Source: Alphaproteobacteria bacterium (GTDB taxonomy: Bacteria; Pseudomonadota; Alphaproteobacteria; Micavibrionales; SZUA-601). Taken from it: DNA of 14,965 bases. Numbering within the stretch: position 1 is the stretch's first letter; every line of letters begins with the position of its first letter. The notes below the pieces were generated by a model. It worked only from the letters and a program-made list of their open reading frames with translations. It made no database searches and had not been told where the DNA came from. Made by a program: the position numbers and the translations under genes. The stretch is from assembly GCA_003250865.1 (NCBI GenBank), contig QKJH01000192.1, positions 1 to 14,965 of the forward strand. Direction: 5' to 3'. This document shows positions 1 through 6,408 of this stretch, piece by piece.

Positions 1-398
1 ACGGCGACATTGGCCACGCCGGCCAGAAATTCCCGCTCTTTCAGAGGCACGCCCAGCTTGTCGTACATTTCCAGCAGTTTCGGGTCGACATCATCGAGGG
101 ATTGCGGTTTATCCTTGTCCGATTTCGGTGCGGCAAAATAATAGGCATTCTGATAGTCAACCGGCGGAAATTTAACCTTCGCCCAGTTTGGCTCGGGCAG
201 GGATTGCCAGACGCGAAAGGCGTTCAGGCGCCATTCAAGCAGCCATTCGGGTTCATTCTTTTTGGCCGAGATAAAACGCACCGTGTCTTCGGTTAGCCCC
301 TTGGGAGCCATATCCATATCAATATCGGTGGAAAATCCGTACTTATAACTGTCTTTGGCGGCCTTGACGGTGTCAATGGTTTCTTGAATAGCCGGCAT
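1..398 (-). CDS. sufB: SufB, Fe-S cluster scaffold protein (N-terminal part, cut by the window edge)
   Basis: The frame is open from an ATG at 398 to the left edge, giving about 132 residues. The translation carries the N-terminal pattern typical of SufB: YKYGF near the start, then APKGL, VRFISAKKNEPEW and LEWRLNAFRVW, and later KLGVPLKERE. SufB is the core scaffold of the SufBCD complex in the cytosol, on which Fe-S clusters are assembled with sulfur delivered by SufS and SufE or SufU. The start is supported by a GAAGGA motif about 13 bases upstream, a rather long spacing. It lies 66 bases downstream of the Rrf2 regulator on the same strand, so the two are probably cotranscribed and the rest of the suf operon should continue to the left. 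The catalytic core is outside the window, so only identity and not integrity can be judged. Confidence 0.93.
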   Translation of the reverse strand, partial: MPAIQETIDTVKAAKDSYKYGFSTDIDMDMAPKGLTEDTVRFISAKKNEPEWLLEWRLNAFRVWQSLPEPNWAKVKFPPVDYQNAYYFAAPKSDKDKPQSLDDVDPKLLEMYDKLGVPLKEREFLAGVANVA

Positions 399-464
399 GT
401 GTCTACGCTAGTCCTTCACTAAATTATCAGTTAGACAGTCATATAGAGGATAAAACAAAAAAAT

Positions 465-932
465 CTAGCCGCAGCAGCAGGAATTTTTCGACGCGGCGCA
501 GCAACAGCCGTCTTCAAAACGTACGGAGGTACCGCCCATGTCGGACAGTTTAATGCTTTCCAGCGCATTGACCAAAGCGTTATTGACTTCGTCCCAGTTG
601 CCGCGGATGGGGCATTTCTTTTGTGCGGCACAGTCCTTGCTCTTGCGGCCGCCAACACAATCGACGATTAAAATTGGGCCGTCCATTGTGGTAATCAGTT
701 CATTCATCGAAATTTCAGAAGCTGGTTTTGTCAGGGCATAACCGCCTTGCACGCCGCGATAGGAAATGACCATATCGGTTTTAGAAAGTTTTTTCATGAT
801 TTTTGAAACGGTTGGTTCCGGTACACCTGTTTCTTCGGATAGCGAAGGAACAGTGTGGCGGCGTTTCAGGTCTGTGGCCATTTGGGCTACGATGACGACA
901 GCATAGTCGGTAAGGCGGCTTAAGCGTATCAT
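465..932 (-). CDS. Rrf2-family transcriptional regulator of the SUF Fe-S operon
   Basis: A 155-residue protein starting MIRLSRLTDYAVV, the standard opening of Rrf2/IscR winged-helix regulators. A helix-turn-helix lies at about residues 28-50 (LSEETGVPEPTVSKIMKKL) and the wing at 58-67 (YRGVQGGYAL). Cysteines 92, 101 and 107 sit where IscR-type proteins bind a [2Fe-2S] cluster, so it probably senses cluster supply and controls the sufB operon that follows. I prefer the ATG at 932 over an in-frame TTG at 944: the AGGAG motif abuts the TTG with no spacing but lies 12 bases from the ATG, and the shorter form matches the family. The unusual feature is the C-terminus, where CCC at 143-145 and CCC at 152-154 lie within the last 13 residues. 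Family assignment is firm; the exact regulon and the role of the tail are inference. Confidence 0.93.
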   Translation of the reverse strand: MIRLSRLTDYAVVIVAQMATDLKRRHTVPSLSEETGVPEPTVSKIMKKLSKTDMVISYRGVQGGYALTKPASEISMNELITTMDGPILIVDCVGGRKSKDCAAQKKCPIRGNWDEVNNALVNALESIKLSDMGGTSVRFEDGCCCAASKNSCCCG

Positions 933-976
933 GTTTTCGGTCAACTCCTGTAGTTCAACTATTTGTACGTCTAAGG

Positions 977-1013
977 GTACTATTATAGTCTATAATTTTT
1001 ATTGTTTTGTCAA
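977..1013 (-). promoter_or_regulatory. Promoter of the Rrf2-sufB transcript with an IscR-box-like site over the -10
   Basis: On the minus strand TTGACA (1013-1008) is followed 20 bases later by TATAAT (987-982), giving a predicted transcript start near 975 and a leader of roughly 43 bases. The stretch GACTATAATAGTA (990-978) fits 12 of 13 positions of the central GACTRWWWYAGTC of the E. coli type 1 IscR box; the outer arms fit poorly. Its overlap with the -10 would suit repression by the regulator encoded immediately downstream. The 20-base spacer is longer than the usual 17, so either an activator is needed or the true -35 is different. Confidence 0.6.
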
Positions 1014-1017
1014 TCCT

Positions 1018-1055
1018 ATACCTAACCGGTATGAATTTTGGTTATTATGCATAAC
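1018..1055. promoter_or_regulatory. Two short inverted repeats upstream of the suf regulator promoter (possible operators)
   Basis: Two 15-bp inverted repeats share one geometry of 5-bp arms and a 5-bp centre. On the minus strand they read ATACC-GGTTA-GGTAT (1032-1018) and GTTAT-GCATA-ATAAC (1055-1041). The first ends 4 bases upstream of the TTGACA -35 element. Placement and symmetry suggest protein-binding sites for the suf promoter. Which protein binds is unknown; short AT-rich palindromes can also arise by chance. Confidence 0.4.
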
Positions 1056-1081
1056 GGGGTATGAAATACAAGTTTTTTGTT

Positions 1082-1798
1082 CTAGGACGAGGACATAGAG
1101 CCTAATTTCCAAGAACGCAATTTCAAAAGGGCGCTATTATCTTTTTTTCTTAGCGGTGTGTATAGCCGTTTACGGCATTCCATGGTTAGGACACCGCCAA
1201 AAGGAAGATGAAGTTTGTGCAGCCAGTATTCGCATCCTACAATCCAGTTCAGCGGCAAAAAGCGGCTGAGGGGTAAAAGTCGCAGCCCAAAGCTAATGGT
1301 TTCAATGGTGTATTTGCTTTCTTTAAGAGCGGATGAGAGTTGTAAGACGCTATAGGGCTGTCCATAAGCAAAAGGGTTGCGTTCGCGCCGAGACCACCCG
1401 CTGCGCCGATGCGGGACGATGAACAAAGCTTTGCCGTGGCCTTTTAAGATACGCCAGATTTCGCGTATAAGACCATCGGGGTGATAGGCATGCTCAAGGC
1501 CGTGAATGATTATAACGCGATCAAAACATTGGTCAGGAAAAGGCAGGTAGTTTGAATCAGCATGAACGGCACGGTTTTTATCGTGGTGCGGCCAGTAATA
1601 AGCGCCAACAGAAGATAGGGAGCACAGAAATGGACGGACATTGCCGGGCGCAATATAGGGAATGCCGTAACCGATAATCAGCGTATCCCCGTCATGGTTG
1701 GTATAGCGTTCCAGCTTGAGCGTAGCGAGTAATGCCTCGCGCGTGCGCACCCCAAGAGGGGAGGTGTAGAAGTCTTCAATGTCATCAAGCAGACTCAT
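1082..1798 (-). CDS. Class I SAM-dependent methyltransferase (Methyltransf_11 type)
   Basis: 238 residues. Residues 39-48 (TLIIGYGIPY) occupy the place of the glycine-rich SAM-binding motif I, though the motif is degenerate. Then HADSNYLPFPDQCFDRVIIIHGLEH (79-103) and LIREIWRILKGHGKALFIVPHR (110-131) follow the post-I, motif II and motif III layout of small type 11 methyltransferases. This overall pattern, with a following RRERNPFAYGQPYS segment, is one I associate with a conserved alphaproteobacterial family of unknown substrate. There are no membrane segments; it should be cytosolic. It starts 38 bases after mutT on the same strand and is probably cotranscribed with it. Upstream pairing to the ribosome is weak. 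A mini-frame of five codons (MKTDE) begins at about 1813 and its TGA overlaps the start codon as ATGA, which could couple translation. Fold assignment is good, substrate unknown. Confidence 0.8.
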   Translation of the reverse strand: MSLLDDIEDFYTSPLGVRTREALLATLKLERYTNHDGDTLIIGYGIPYIAPGNVRPFLCSLSSVGAYYWPHHDKNRAVHADSNYLPFPDQCFDRVIIIHGLEHAYHPDGLIREIWRILKGHGKALFIVPHRRSGWSRRERNPFAYGQPYSVLQLSSALKESKYTIETISFGLRLLPLSRFLPLNWIVGCEYWLHKLHLPFGGVLTMECRKRLYTPLRKKDNSALLKLRSWKLGSMSSS

Positions 1799-1836
1799 TC
1801 GTCGGTCTTCATGTCGTTATTATCCGTTTAAAAGGA

Positions 1837-2238
1837 TTATAGCCGTTCCAGTATCGGTAATAAAGCCCTGTCTGCAGGGATGATTTGTAAATCTTTGATG
1901 GCGTTTTTAGGCACCCACGCGGTGTTTTGTCCTTCTTGTGGAATAATTTCGCCTTGCCAACTCCTCGAACCATACAGCGGCATCAATAAGTGGAAATAGT
2001 CATAATCGTGTGAAACAAAGCTGATGGGGAACAGTGCGTTTTCGTTCAAAGTGATTGAGAGTTCCTCTTCAATCTCACGGACAAGCGCATTTTCAGGATT
2101 TTCACCGATTTCGATTTTGCCGCCCGGAAATTCCCAATAGCCGGCCATGTGTTTGCCTTGCGGGCGTTGTGCCATTAGAATGCGCTCTTCTGAATCAATT
2201 AGGGCTATGGCCACAACAAGGACAAGCGGTTTAGACAT
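1837..2238 (-). CDS. mutT: MutT-type Nudix hydrolase (8-oxo-dGTP diphosphatase candidate)
   Basis: 133 residues with one Nudix domain. The Nudix box runs from G40 to I62: G40, E46, then R54-E55-I56 and E58-E59; the usual glycine near its end is a serine (S61). The surrounding AQRPQGKHMAGYWEFPGGKIE is the characteristic MutT entry to the box. Family members hydrolyse 8-oxo-dGTP to the monophosphate and so keep oxidised guanine out of DNA; some relatives act on other nucleoside diphosphate derivatives, and that cannot be settled here. An AAGGA Shine-Dalgarno sequence lies 6 bases before the ATG. The gene starts 15 bases after the T-tract of a strong terminator, so it needs readthrough or a promoter inside the upstream gene. 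The methyltransferase follows 38 bases later. Confidence 0.88.
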   Translation of the reverse strand: MSKPLVLVVAIALIDSEERILMAQRPQGKHMAGYWEFPGGKIEIGENPENALVREIEEELSITLNENALFPISFVSHDYDYFHLLMPLYGSRSWQGEIIPQEGQNTAWVPKNAIKDLQIIPADRALLPILERL

Positions 2239-2252
2239 GGAGTATCCTTAAT

Positions 2253-2278
2253 AAAAAAAAGACAGGCTCAGCTGTCTT
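2253..2278 (-). terminator. Rho-independent terminator after the 2268 gene, just upstream of mutT
   Basis: On the minus strand AAGACAG (2278-2272) pairs perfectly with CTGTCTT (2265-2259) around a 6-base loop, and eight T residues run from 2260 to 2253. The TGA stop of the upstream gene lies partly in the loop. Only two bases separate the T-tract from the ribosome-binding region of mutT. Confidence 0.85.
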
Positions 2279-2840
2279 CGGGCATCAACGGAGAAAGAAC
2301 CCCTTTGCGGTTGTCATTGGACGCGGTTTCTTTCTGTTCAAAGATACGACGACAAATGGGAGTGTAATCATCCAGAATGGCCAGAACGCGCAGATGGTTT
2401 TCAAAATCTGTCTGGCGATAGGGGGTTTGCGGATCCTGTAAAGACTCCATCATGATGGCAACAATATCATAAACCAGAACGAAGTCATCCTGAAACAGGG
2501 CGACAGAGCCGGGAGAGTAGTGGTTGCTTTCGAATATATCAATCAAAGAGGGGTCGTTGAACAGGTGGCAATCGACTACATCGTACCACAAGACTACTTT
2601 GTCCGGGTTGATACCGTGACGTATCATGTGTTGTTCTGGGCATGGAGCTGCCACTTTTTCCTCACCTTCAAGAAAGGGTGTCACACCGTTACAAAGCCGA
2701 GTATAGAATCTTTGAATCGCGATGCAAGGGGGAAAAGAAATTTTTTTTGGTTTTTTGTGGACGCTCCTTGAAATATCAGCTTTTTTTTGCGAGCTCTGCT
2801 TCAATGGCAATGTCAACTCTGTCGCCGATAGCCGGAACAT
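2268..2840 (-). CDS. Unrecognised protein with uncertain start, downstream of the YceI gene
   Basis: I do not recognise this protein. The longest frame gives 190 residues from an ATG at 2840, but that start lies inside the yceI gene (65 bases of overlap) and has no good ribosome-binding site. An AAGGAG motif sits just after the yceI stop (about 2767-2762), yet no ATG, GTG or TTG follows it in this frame until ATG 2627, which would leave 119 residues. The segment from residue 36 onward looks like real coding sequence: mixed composition, a hydrophobic FVLVYDIVAIMM stretch near residues 121-132 too short for a confident membrane helix, and an acidic C-terminus. There is no signal peptide. The frame ends in the terminator loop, so with yceI it forms a two-gene transcript. 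An A-rich stretch at the 5' end could hide a frameshift. Confidence 0.6.
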   Translation of the reverse strand: MFRLSATELTLPLKQSSQKKADISRSVHKKPKKISFPPCIAIQRFYTRLCNGVTPFLEGEEKVAAPCPEQHMIRHGINPDKVVLWYDVVDCHLFNDPSLIDIFESNHYSPGSVALFQDDFVLVYDIVAIMMESLQDPQTPYRQTDFENHLRVLAILDDYTPICRRIFEQKETASNDNRKGVLSPLMPEDS

Positions 2841-3402
2841 AGGTGTTCAGTCCCCATTCTGAACGTTTTATTGATCCGGTAGCAGAAAAGCCCAAAGTAG
2901 GCAGTTTGGAAAAAGGCTGCTCGGCCATGGCGCCGTTGAAAACAACATCCAGTGTCACCGGCTTTGTCACGCCTAGGAAAGTCAGATTGCCCGTCATGGT
3001 GCCTGTGTTTTCACTTGTTTTTGTGATGGCGGTTGATTCAAAAGTGATTTCAGGAAAATTTTGTGCGTTGAGCCATTGTTCTCCTTGTGAGAGTTCTTTG
3101 TTGAAGTCGGTTTTTTCCGGGTTTGGATAGTCTGTTTCAATGGATGTAGGATTAATCGTAGCCACTAGGGTGCTATTTTCAACATTGTTGGGGTCAAAGG
3201 TCAAGTTGGCATCAAAATCAGTAAAGCGTGCCGTATAGTTGGATAGACCAGCATGAGATACTTTCCACACCAAACTGGCGTGGGTTTTGTCCAGCGAATA
3301 AGTCCCTGCAGGCATTTCATTGTAAGGAGTCATCTGCTCCTGTGCCAATGCGGAAGTAGAAAAACTCAGTAAAAAAGCGCCGGCCAATAATAATTTTTTC
3401 AT
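2776..3402 (-). CDS. yceI: Secreted YceI-family lipid-binding protein
   Basis: 208 residues from the ATG at 3402. The frame is open further upstream, but AAAGG lies 7 bases before this ATG and the encoded N-terminus is a clear signal peptide (KK, hydrophobic core LLLAGAFLLSF, ALA then QE, cleavage near residue 22). The mature part has the YceI lipocalin-like beta-barrel pattern: YSLDKTHASLVWKVSHAGLSNY at the start, a middle FPEITFES and NLTFLGVTKPV, and WGLNTYVPAIGDRVDI near the end. YceI proteins are periplasmic and are thought to bind polyisoprenoid or similar amphiphiles; the physiological ligand is usually unknown. The gene is followed by the unrecognised frame at 2268 and a terminator. 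Confidence 0.92.
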   Translation of the reverse strand: MKKLLLAGAFLLSFSTSALAQEQMTPYNEMPAGTYSLDKTHASLVWKVSHAGLSNYTARFTDFDANLTFDPNNVENSTLVATINPTSIETDYPNPEKTDFNKELSQGEQWLNAQNFPEITFESTAITKTSENTGTMTGNLTFLGVTKPVTLDVVFNGAMAEQPFSKLPTLGFSATGSIKRSEWGLNTYVPAIGDRVDIAIEAELAKKS

Positions 3403-3424
3403 AGCAAAACCTTTCAGATAAGAA

Positions 3425-3430
3425 ATTATA
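3425..3430 (-). promoter_or_regulatory. Candidate -10 element for yceI
   Basis: A perfect TATAAT on the minus strand lies 22 bases before the yceI ATG, giving a leader of roughly 15 bases that contains the AAAGG ribosome-binding site. No convincing -35 hexamer is found 16-18 bases upstream; the region there is A-rich. The imperfect stem GGCCTAT/ATAGCC overlaps the spacer. Tentative. Confidence 0.35.
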
Positions 3431-3481
3431 TGGCTATAAAATAGGCCGTTTTTCGCGGTGTTCAAGTGGACATGATTATTC

Positions 3482-4549
3482 TTATTTTGTGCTTTCCAGC
3501 GTATTGGGGTTAATACCGATGGCCTCCATGCGTTCGCGCCATCGATTATGTGCCAGAATTTGCATGTCCTCGACCTTGTCCAATTCATCTGTGATTTCCA
3601 GACCAATCAGAGTTTCCATTACATCTTCCAGCGTAACCACGCCGCGCACCGTGCCATATTCGTCTACAACCAAAGCCATATGGCTTTTCAAACGTATCAG
3701 TTTTTCATACAAGGTGGAGGCCGTCAGGTTGTCGGGCAATATAAGCAGTTCCCGCTTGAATTCCGAAAGCTGTCGCATGAACTGGTCGCGTGCCTGAGCA
3801 ATCAGCAAATCGGATTTGAGGACATAGCCCTTGATGTCATCCGAATTGACACCGTAAACGGGAATGCGGGAAAAGGGGCTTCCGGCATGTTTTTCAAAAA
3901 ATTCCTGAACACTCATAGTCTCGGGAACAGAAAAAATAACGGGGCGCGGTGTCATGATGTCACGCACCGACAATTGCCGCAGCTTCATCAGGTTGGATGC
4001 AATCGTGTGCTCTGTAACATCCAGAATTCCTTCTTGCTTACCGATTTCGACCATAGCTTTCACCTCATCCCGACTATAGGTAAAAGCACTTTCGCCCGAG
4101 CGTGAGAGTAATCCCGTCAATTTGCGGGAGCACCACACAAAAGGAAACAAAATAATGGTTAGCCAATGGATGAGCATGGCAAAAGCAGGGGCAAGCTGTT
4201 GCCAGTATACGGCACCGAGGGTTTTAGGAATGATTTCGGAAAAAATCAGAATAAGCAGGGTTAAAACGCCGGATGTTATGCCCAGATATTCGTTGCCGAA
4301 AACAACGGCGGCTTGTGCACCGACACCGGCGGCTCCGACTGTATGGGCAATGGTGTTGGCGGTTAGAATGGCGGCCAGCGGTTTATCCAGATTCTCACGC
4401 AAATCCTTTAAGATGTGGGTTGAACGGCGTTTTTGGTTCATGGCGGCAATATAGGAAGGACGTACTGACAGCAACACCGCCTCCGCCACCGAGCAGAAGA
4501 ACGATACGCCAATCGCCAACATCAAATAGAAAATCAATAATGACATCAT
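3482..4549 (-). CDS. CNNM/DUF21 membrane protein with CBS pair (CorB/HlyC-like)
   Basis: 355 residues. The first 140 or so hold the DUF21 (CNNM) transmembrane domain, with hydrophobic helices near residues 3-27, 58-82, 90-106 and 118-140, and the conserved SEIIPKTLGA motif at 104-113. An amphipathic segment with the family's EVKAMVEIGKQEG pattern follows at 162-174. Two CBS domains occupy about 196-255 and 262-320 (IMTPRPV, SRIPVYG, VVDEYGTVRGVVTLEDV). CNNM/CorB proteins are inner-membrane divalent cation, mainly Mg, transporters or exporters gated through the CBS pair. The usual C-terminal CorC_HlyC domain appears to be missing: only about 35 residues follow the second CBS. AAGGA precedes two adjacent ATGs (4549 and 4546); the second has the better spacing, 6 bases. 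It sits alone between yceI and the 4646 gene. Confidence 0.88.
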   Translation of the reverse strand: MMSLLIFYLMLAIGVSFFCSVAEAVLLSVRPSYIAAMNQKRRSTHILKDLRENLDKPLAAILTANTIAHTVGAAGVGAQAAVVFGNEYLGITSGVLTLLILIFSEIIPKTLGAVYWQQLAPAFAMLIHWLTIILFPFVWCSRKLTGLLSRSGESAFTYSRDEVKAMVEIGKQEGILDVTEHTIASNLMKLRQLSVRDIMTPRPVIFSVPETMSVQEFFEKHAGSPFSRIPVYGVNSDDIKGYVLKSDLLIAQARDQFMRQLSEFKRELLILPDNLTASTLYEKLIRLKSHMALVVDEYGTVRGVVTLEDVMETLIGLEITDELDKVEDMQILAHNRWRERMEAIGINPNTLESTK

Positions 4550-4645
4550 TTATCCTTGAATAGTTTTTTCCGTTCAAAACGGGGATGTAATCCAACTCTT
4601 AATGATAAGGGGTTGTAGAGCGTTTGCAACTGAAAAGCGGAAAAT

Positions 4646-5239
4646 TCAAATTCGGCTTTTTAACTTGATGGGTATGCCGTTACTTTCTATCGTTACAATA
4701 CCGTCACGGGTAATGTGGAAGGTAGCCGGGAGGAGTTCTTCATCATAATAGAGTGTACCAGAAGCCAGATAGGCCTGCTCTTTTTCTGAAAAACTTAAAT
4801 CGATATTGTGTTCACGCTCTAGAATACGCTCCCGCTCTTCACGGGAAACTTGCGTGATAAAGCGTGATTTCTCATTATTGATGACCAAGTCAATCTCGCC
4901 TTTTTCGCCTTGAGTGTTGCGCAGGAAATAGGCCAGATAAGCGATGATATGGTCTTCAATCAGTTCCAGTTCTTCCCGCTTGTTGGCCTGATAAATCGGT
5001 TCGGGCGTGCCGTCCAGATAGAAAAAATCTTTGCCATCACCGATAAATTTGAAGCTGGGGCCATCAATGCCGGCATAGTTTGTGACGCGGTAATGGTCAA
5101 ATTTCTTGTAAAAGCGGGGGCGGCGCTTTTCAATTTTAGTTAATTCCGGCGGAAACAGGGACAAATCATGTAGCTGCGCAAAGTGGTCAAAAATCTCTTT
5201 GCGTGCCTCATCGTCAACTATCGACCAGATATAAGACAT
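4646..5239 (-). CDS. Unrecognised 197-residue cytosolic protein
   Basis: I do not recognise this protein with confidence. It has no signal peptide or membrane helix and is rich in charged residues. Visible features are an aromatic, basic stretch near 38-55 (RRPRFYKKFDHYRVTNYAG), then FKFIGDGKDFFYLDGTPEPIY at 63-83, a predicted helix EELELIEDHIIAYLAYFLRN (88-108), a very charged REERERILEREH segment near 133-144, and a beta-rich end (GTLYYDEELLPATFHITRDGIVTIESNGIPI). The start is firm: GGGGAG lies 6 bases before the ATG. It is 82 bases downstream of dusA and 96 upstream of the CNNM gene, with its own candidate -10, so it may be its own transcription unit. The coherent composition and clear ribosome site make it a real gene; the function is unknown. 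Confidence 0.78.
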   Translation of the reverse strand: MSYIWSIVDDEARKEIFDHFAQLHDLSLFPPELTKIEKRRPRFYKKFDHYRVTNYAGIDGPSFKFIGDGKDFFYLDGTPEPIYQANKREELELIEDHIIAYLAYFLRNTQGEKGEIDLVINNEKSRFITQVSREERERILEREHNIDLSFSEKEQAYLASGTLYYDEELLPATFHITRDGIVTIESNGIPIKLKSRI

Positions 5240-5272
5240 TGATTACTCCCCGTTCAATGGAATAAGCCATAA

Positions 5273-5278
5273 ATTATA
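5273..5278 (-). promoter_or_regulatory. Candidate -10 element for the 4646-5239 gene
   Basis: A perfect TATAAT on the minus strand lies 33 bases before the ATG at 5239, in the 82-base gap after dusA. No good -35 is seen at standard spacing. It suggests independent transcription from dusA, but weakly. Confidence 0.35.
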
Positions 5279-5321
5279 TCTTTATAATGCAAAAACGATG
5301 GTGAAGAAATCTTTAAGACGG

Positions 5322-6311
5322 TTACTGATTTTCAACAAAAGCTGCTGCATCCAGTATCAAGGAGGCCGGAGTATTGTCACGGTGCATGTTTTCGGACAAA
5401 TGGCGGCGATAGGCGCGGGCCCCTTTGACTCCTTGAAACAGGCCGAGCGTGCATTTTAAAATGGCATGCAGCGGCACCCCTTGTGCCATTTCACTTTCGA
5501 TATAAGGAACAAACCGATTTAGAACATCATGCGGGGTTTGCTGTGTATTATGGTTGAAAACCGCTTTTTCCACCTCATGCAAAAACCATGGATTCTGATA
5601 GGCCGTGCGGCCAATCATGATACCGTCCACATGGGTAAGGTTTTCCTTTATTTGTTCGATAGATGTAATGCCGCCATTCAGGGTAATATGAAGATGGGGA
5701 AAATCCCGCTTGATACGGTGTGCGGTTTCATAACTTAGTGGCGGAATGTCGCGGTTTTCCTTGGGAGAAAGACCGGACAGCCAGGCTTTGCGGGCGTGCA
5801 GTGTGTATATGTCACAACCTGCGGCATGCGTGGTCTGGATAAAATCGCTTAGAAACTCGTATGAATCATCACTATCGACTCCGATACGGGTTTTCACGGT
5901 AACAGGCATATCAGGCACGGCATCCTTCATCGCCTTGATGCAATCGGCCACCAGCGGTGCCTCGCGCATCAAGCAGGCGCCAAAGGCACCGCGTTGCACC
6001 CGCTCGGACGGGCAACCGACATTGATATTTACCTCGTCATAGTCATACTCGGCGGCCAGCTTGGTACATTCGGCCATATCGGATGGCTCGCTGCCTCCCA
6101 GTTGTAGGGCAACCGGATGTTCGGCCTGATGAAAGCGTAAATGTCGCGCTACATCGCCATGGAGCAGGGCACCGCATGTCACCATCTCGGTAAACAGCAA
6201 GGCATGCGGAGAGATAAGCCGATGGAAATAACGGCAATGCCTGTCTGTCCAATCCAGCATCGGGGCAATGGATATCCGGCGGTCTATTTTTGTGGATGTC
6301 TTTTCGTTCAT
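5322..6311 (-). CDS. dusA: tRNA-dihydrouridine(20/20a) synthase DusA
   Basis: 329 residues, the normal DusA length. It reduces uridine at positions 20/20a of the tRNA D-loop with FMN and NADPH in the cytosol. The TIM-barrel motifs are intact: IAPMLDWTDRHCR at 15-27, FTEMVTCGALLHGD (40-53), VALQLGGSEP (67-76), EVNINVGCPSERVQRGAFGACLM (93-115) with the catalytic cysteine C100, TVKTRIG (138-144) with FMN-contacting K140, LHARKAWLSGLSPKENRDIPPL (171-192), LNGGI near 212-216 and GRTAYQNPW near 237-245. The LSPKENR segment and the ARAYRRHLSE C-terminal helical domain are typical of DusA as opposed to DusB or DusC. Its ribosome site is weak. It is transcribed divergently from the 6424 gene, with 112 bases between their start codons. 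Confidence 0.95.
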   Translation of the reverse strand: MNEKTSTKIDRRISIAPMLDWTDRHCRYFHRLISPHALLFTEMVTCGALLHGDVARHLRFHQAEHPVALQLGGSEPSDMAECTKLAAEYDYDEVNINVGCPSERVQRGAFGACLMREAPLVADCIKAMKDAVPDMPVTVKTRIGVDSDDSYEFLSDFIQTTHAAGCDIYTLHARKAWLSGLSPKENRDIPPLSYETAHRIKRDFPHLHITLNGGITSIEQIKENLTHVDGIMIGRTAYQNPWFLHEVEKAVFNHNTQQTPHDVLNRFVPYIESEMAQGVPLHAILKCTLGLFQGVKGARAYRRHLSENMHRDNTPASLILDAAAFVENQ

Positions 6312-6359
6312 GTTGGTCTTTTTACTGTATATCCGTGTGAAAAAGCAAATAAAAATATA

Positions 6360-6388
6360 TTGACATAATTGTGACTAGCCTGTAAAAC
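6360..6388 (+). promoter_or_regulatory. Promoter of the 6424-7647 gene
   Basis: TTGACA (6360-6365), a 17-base spacer and TAAAAC (6383-6388, 4 of 6 matches to TATAAT) form a plausible sigma-70 promoter. The predicted start near 6395 lies after the upstream in-frame ATG at 6391, which argues for the later ATG at 6424. It lies in the divergent gap with dusA. Confidence 0.6.
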
Positions 6389-6390
6389 GA

Positions 6391-6408
6391 ATGCATGATT
6401 TTATGCAT
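6391..6408 (+). repeat. ATGCAT-N6-ATGCAT inverted/direct repeat in the 5' leader of the 6424 gene
   Basis: Two copies of the self-complementary hexamer ATGCAT (6391-6396 and 6403-6408) flank GATTTT. They lie between the predicted -10 and the AAGGGG ribosome-binding site, about where transcription should begin. They could be an operator or a small RNA hairpin; the significance is unproven. Confidence 0.4.

Noticed and set aside
3403..3606. N-terminal extension of the yceI frame to 3606
   Set aside because: It would overlap the CNNM gene and bury the signal peptide; the ATG at 3402 has a good ribosome site and begins the signal peptide.
4563..4582. CCGTT-CAA-AACGG stem next to a T6 tract as a terminator
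   Set aside because: The T-tract is upstream of the stem on the plus strand, and on the minus strand the stem is followed by A residues; the orientation is wrong for both strands.
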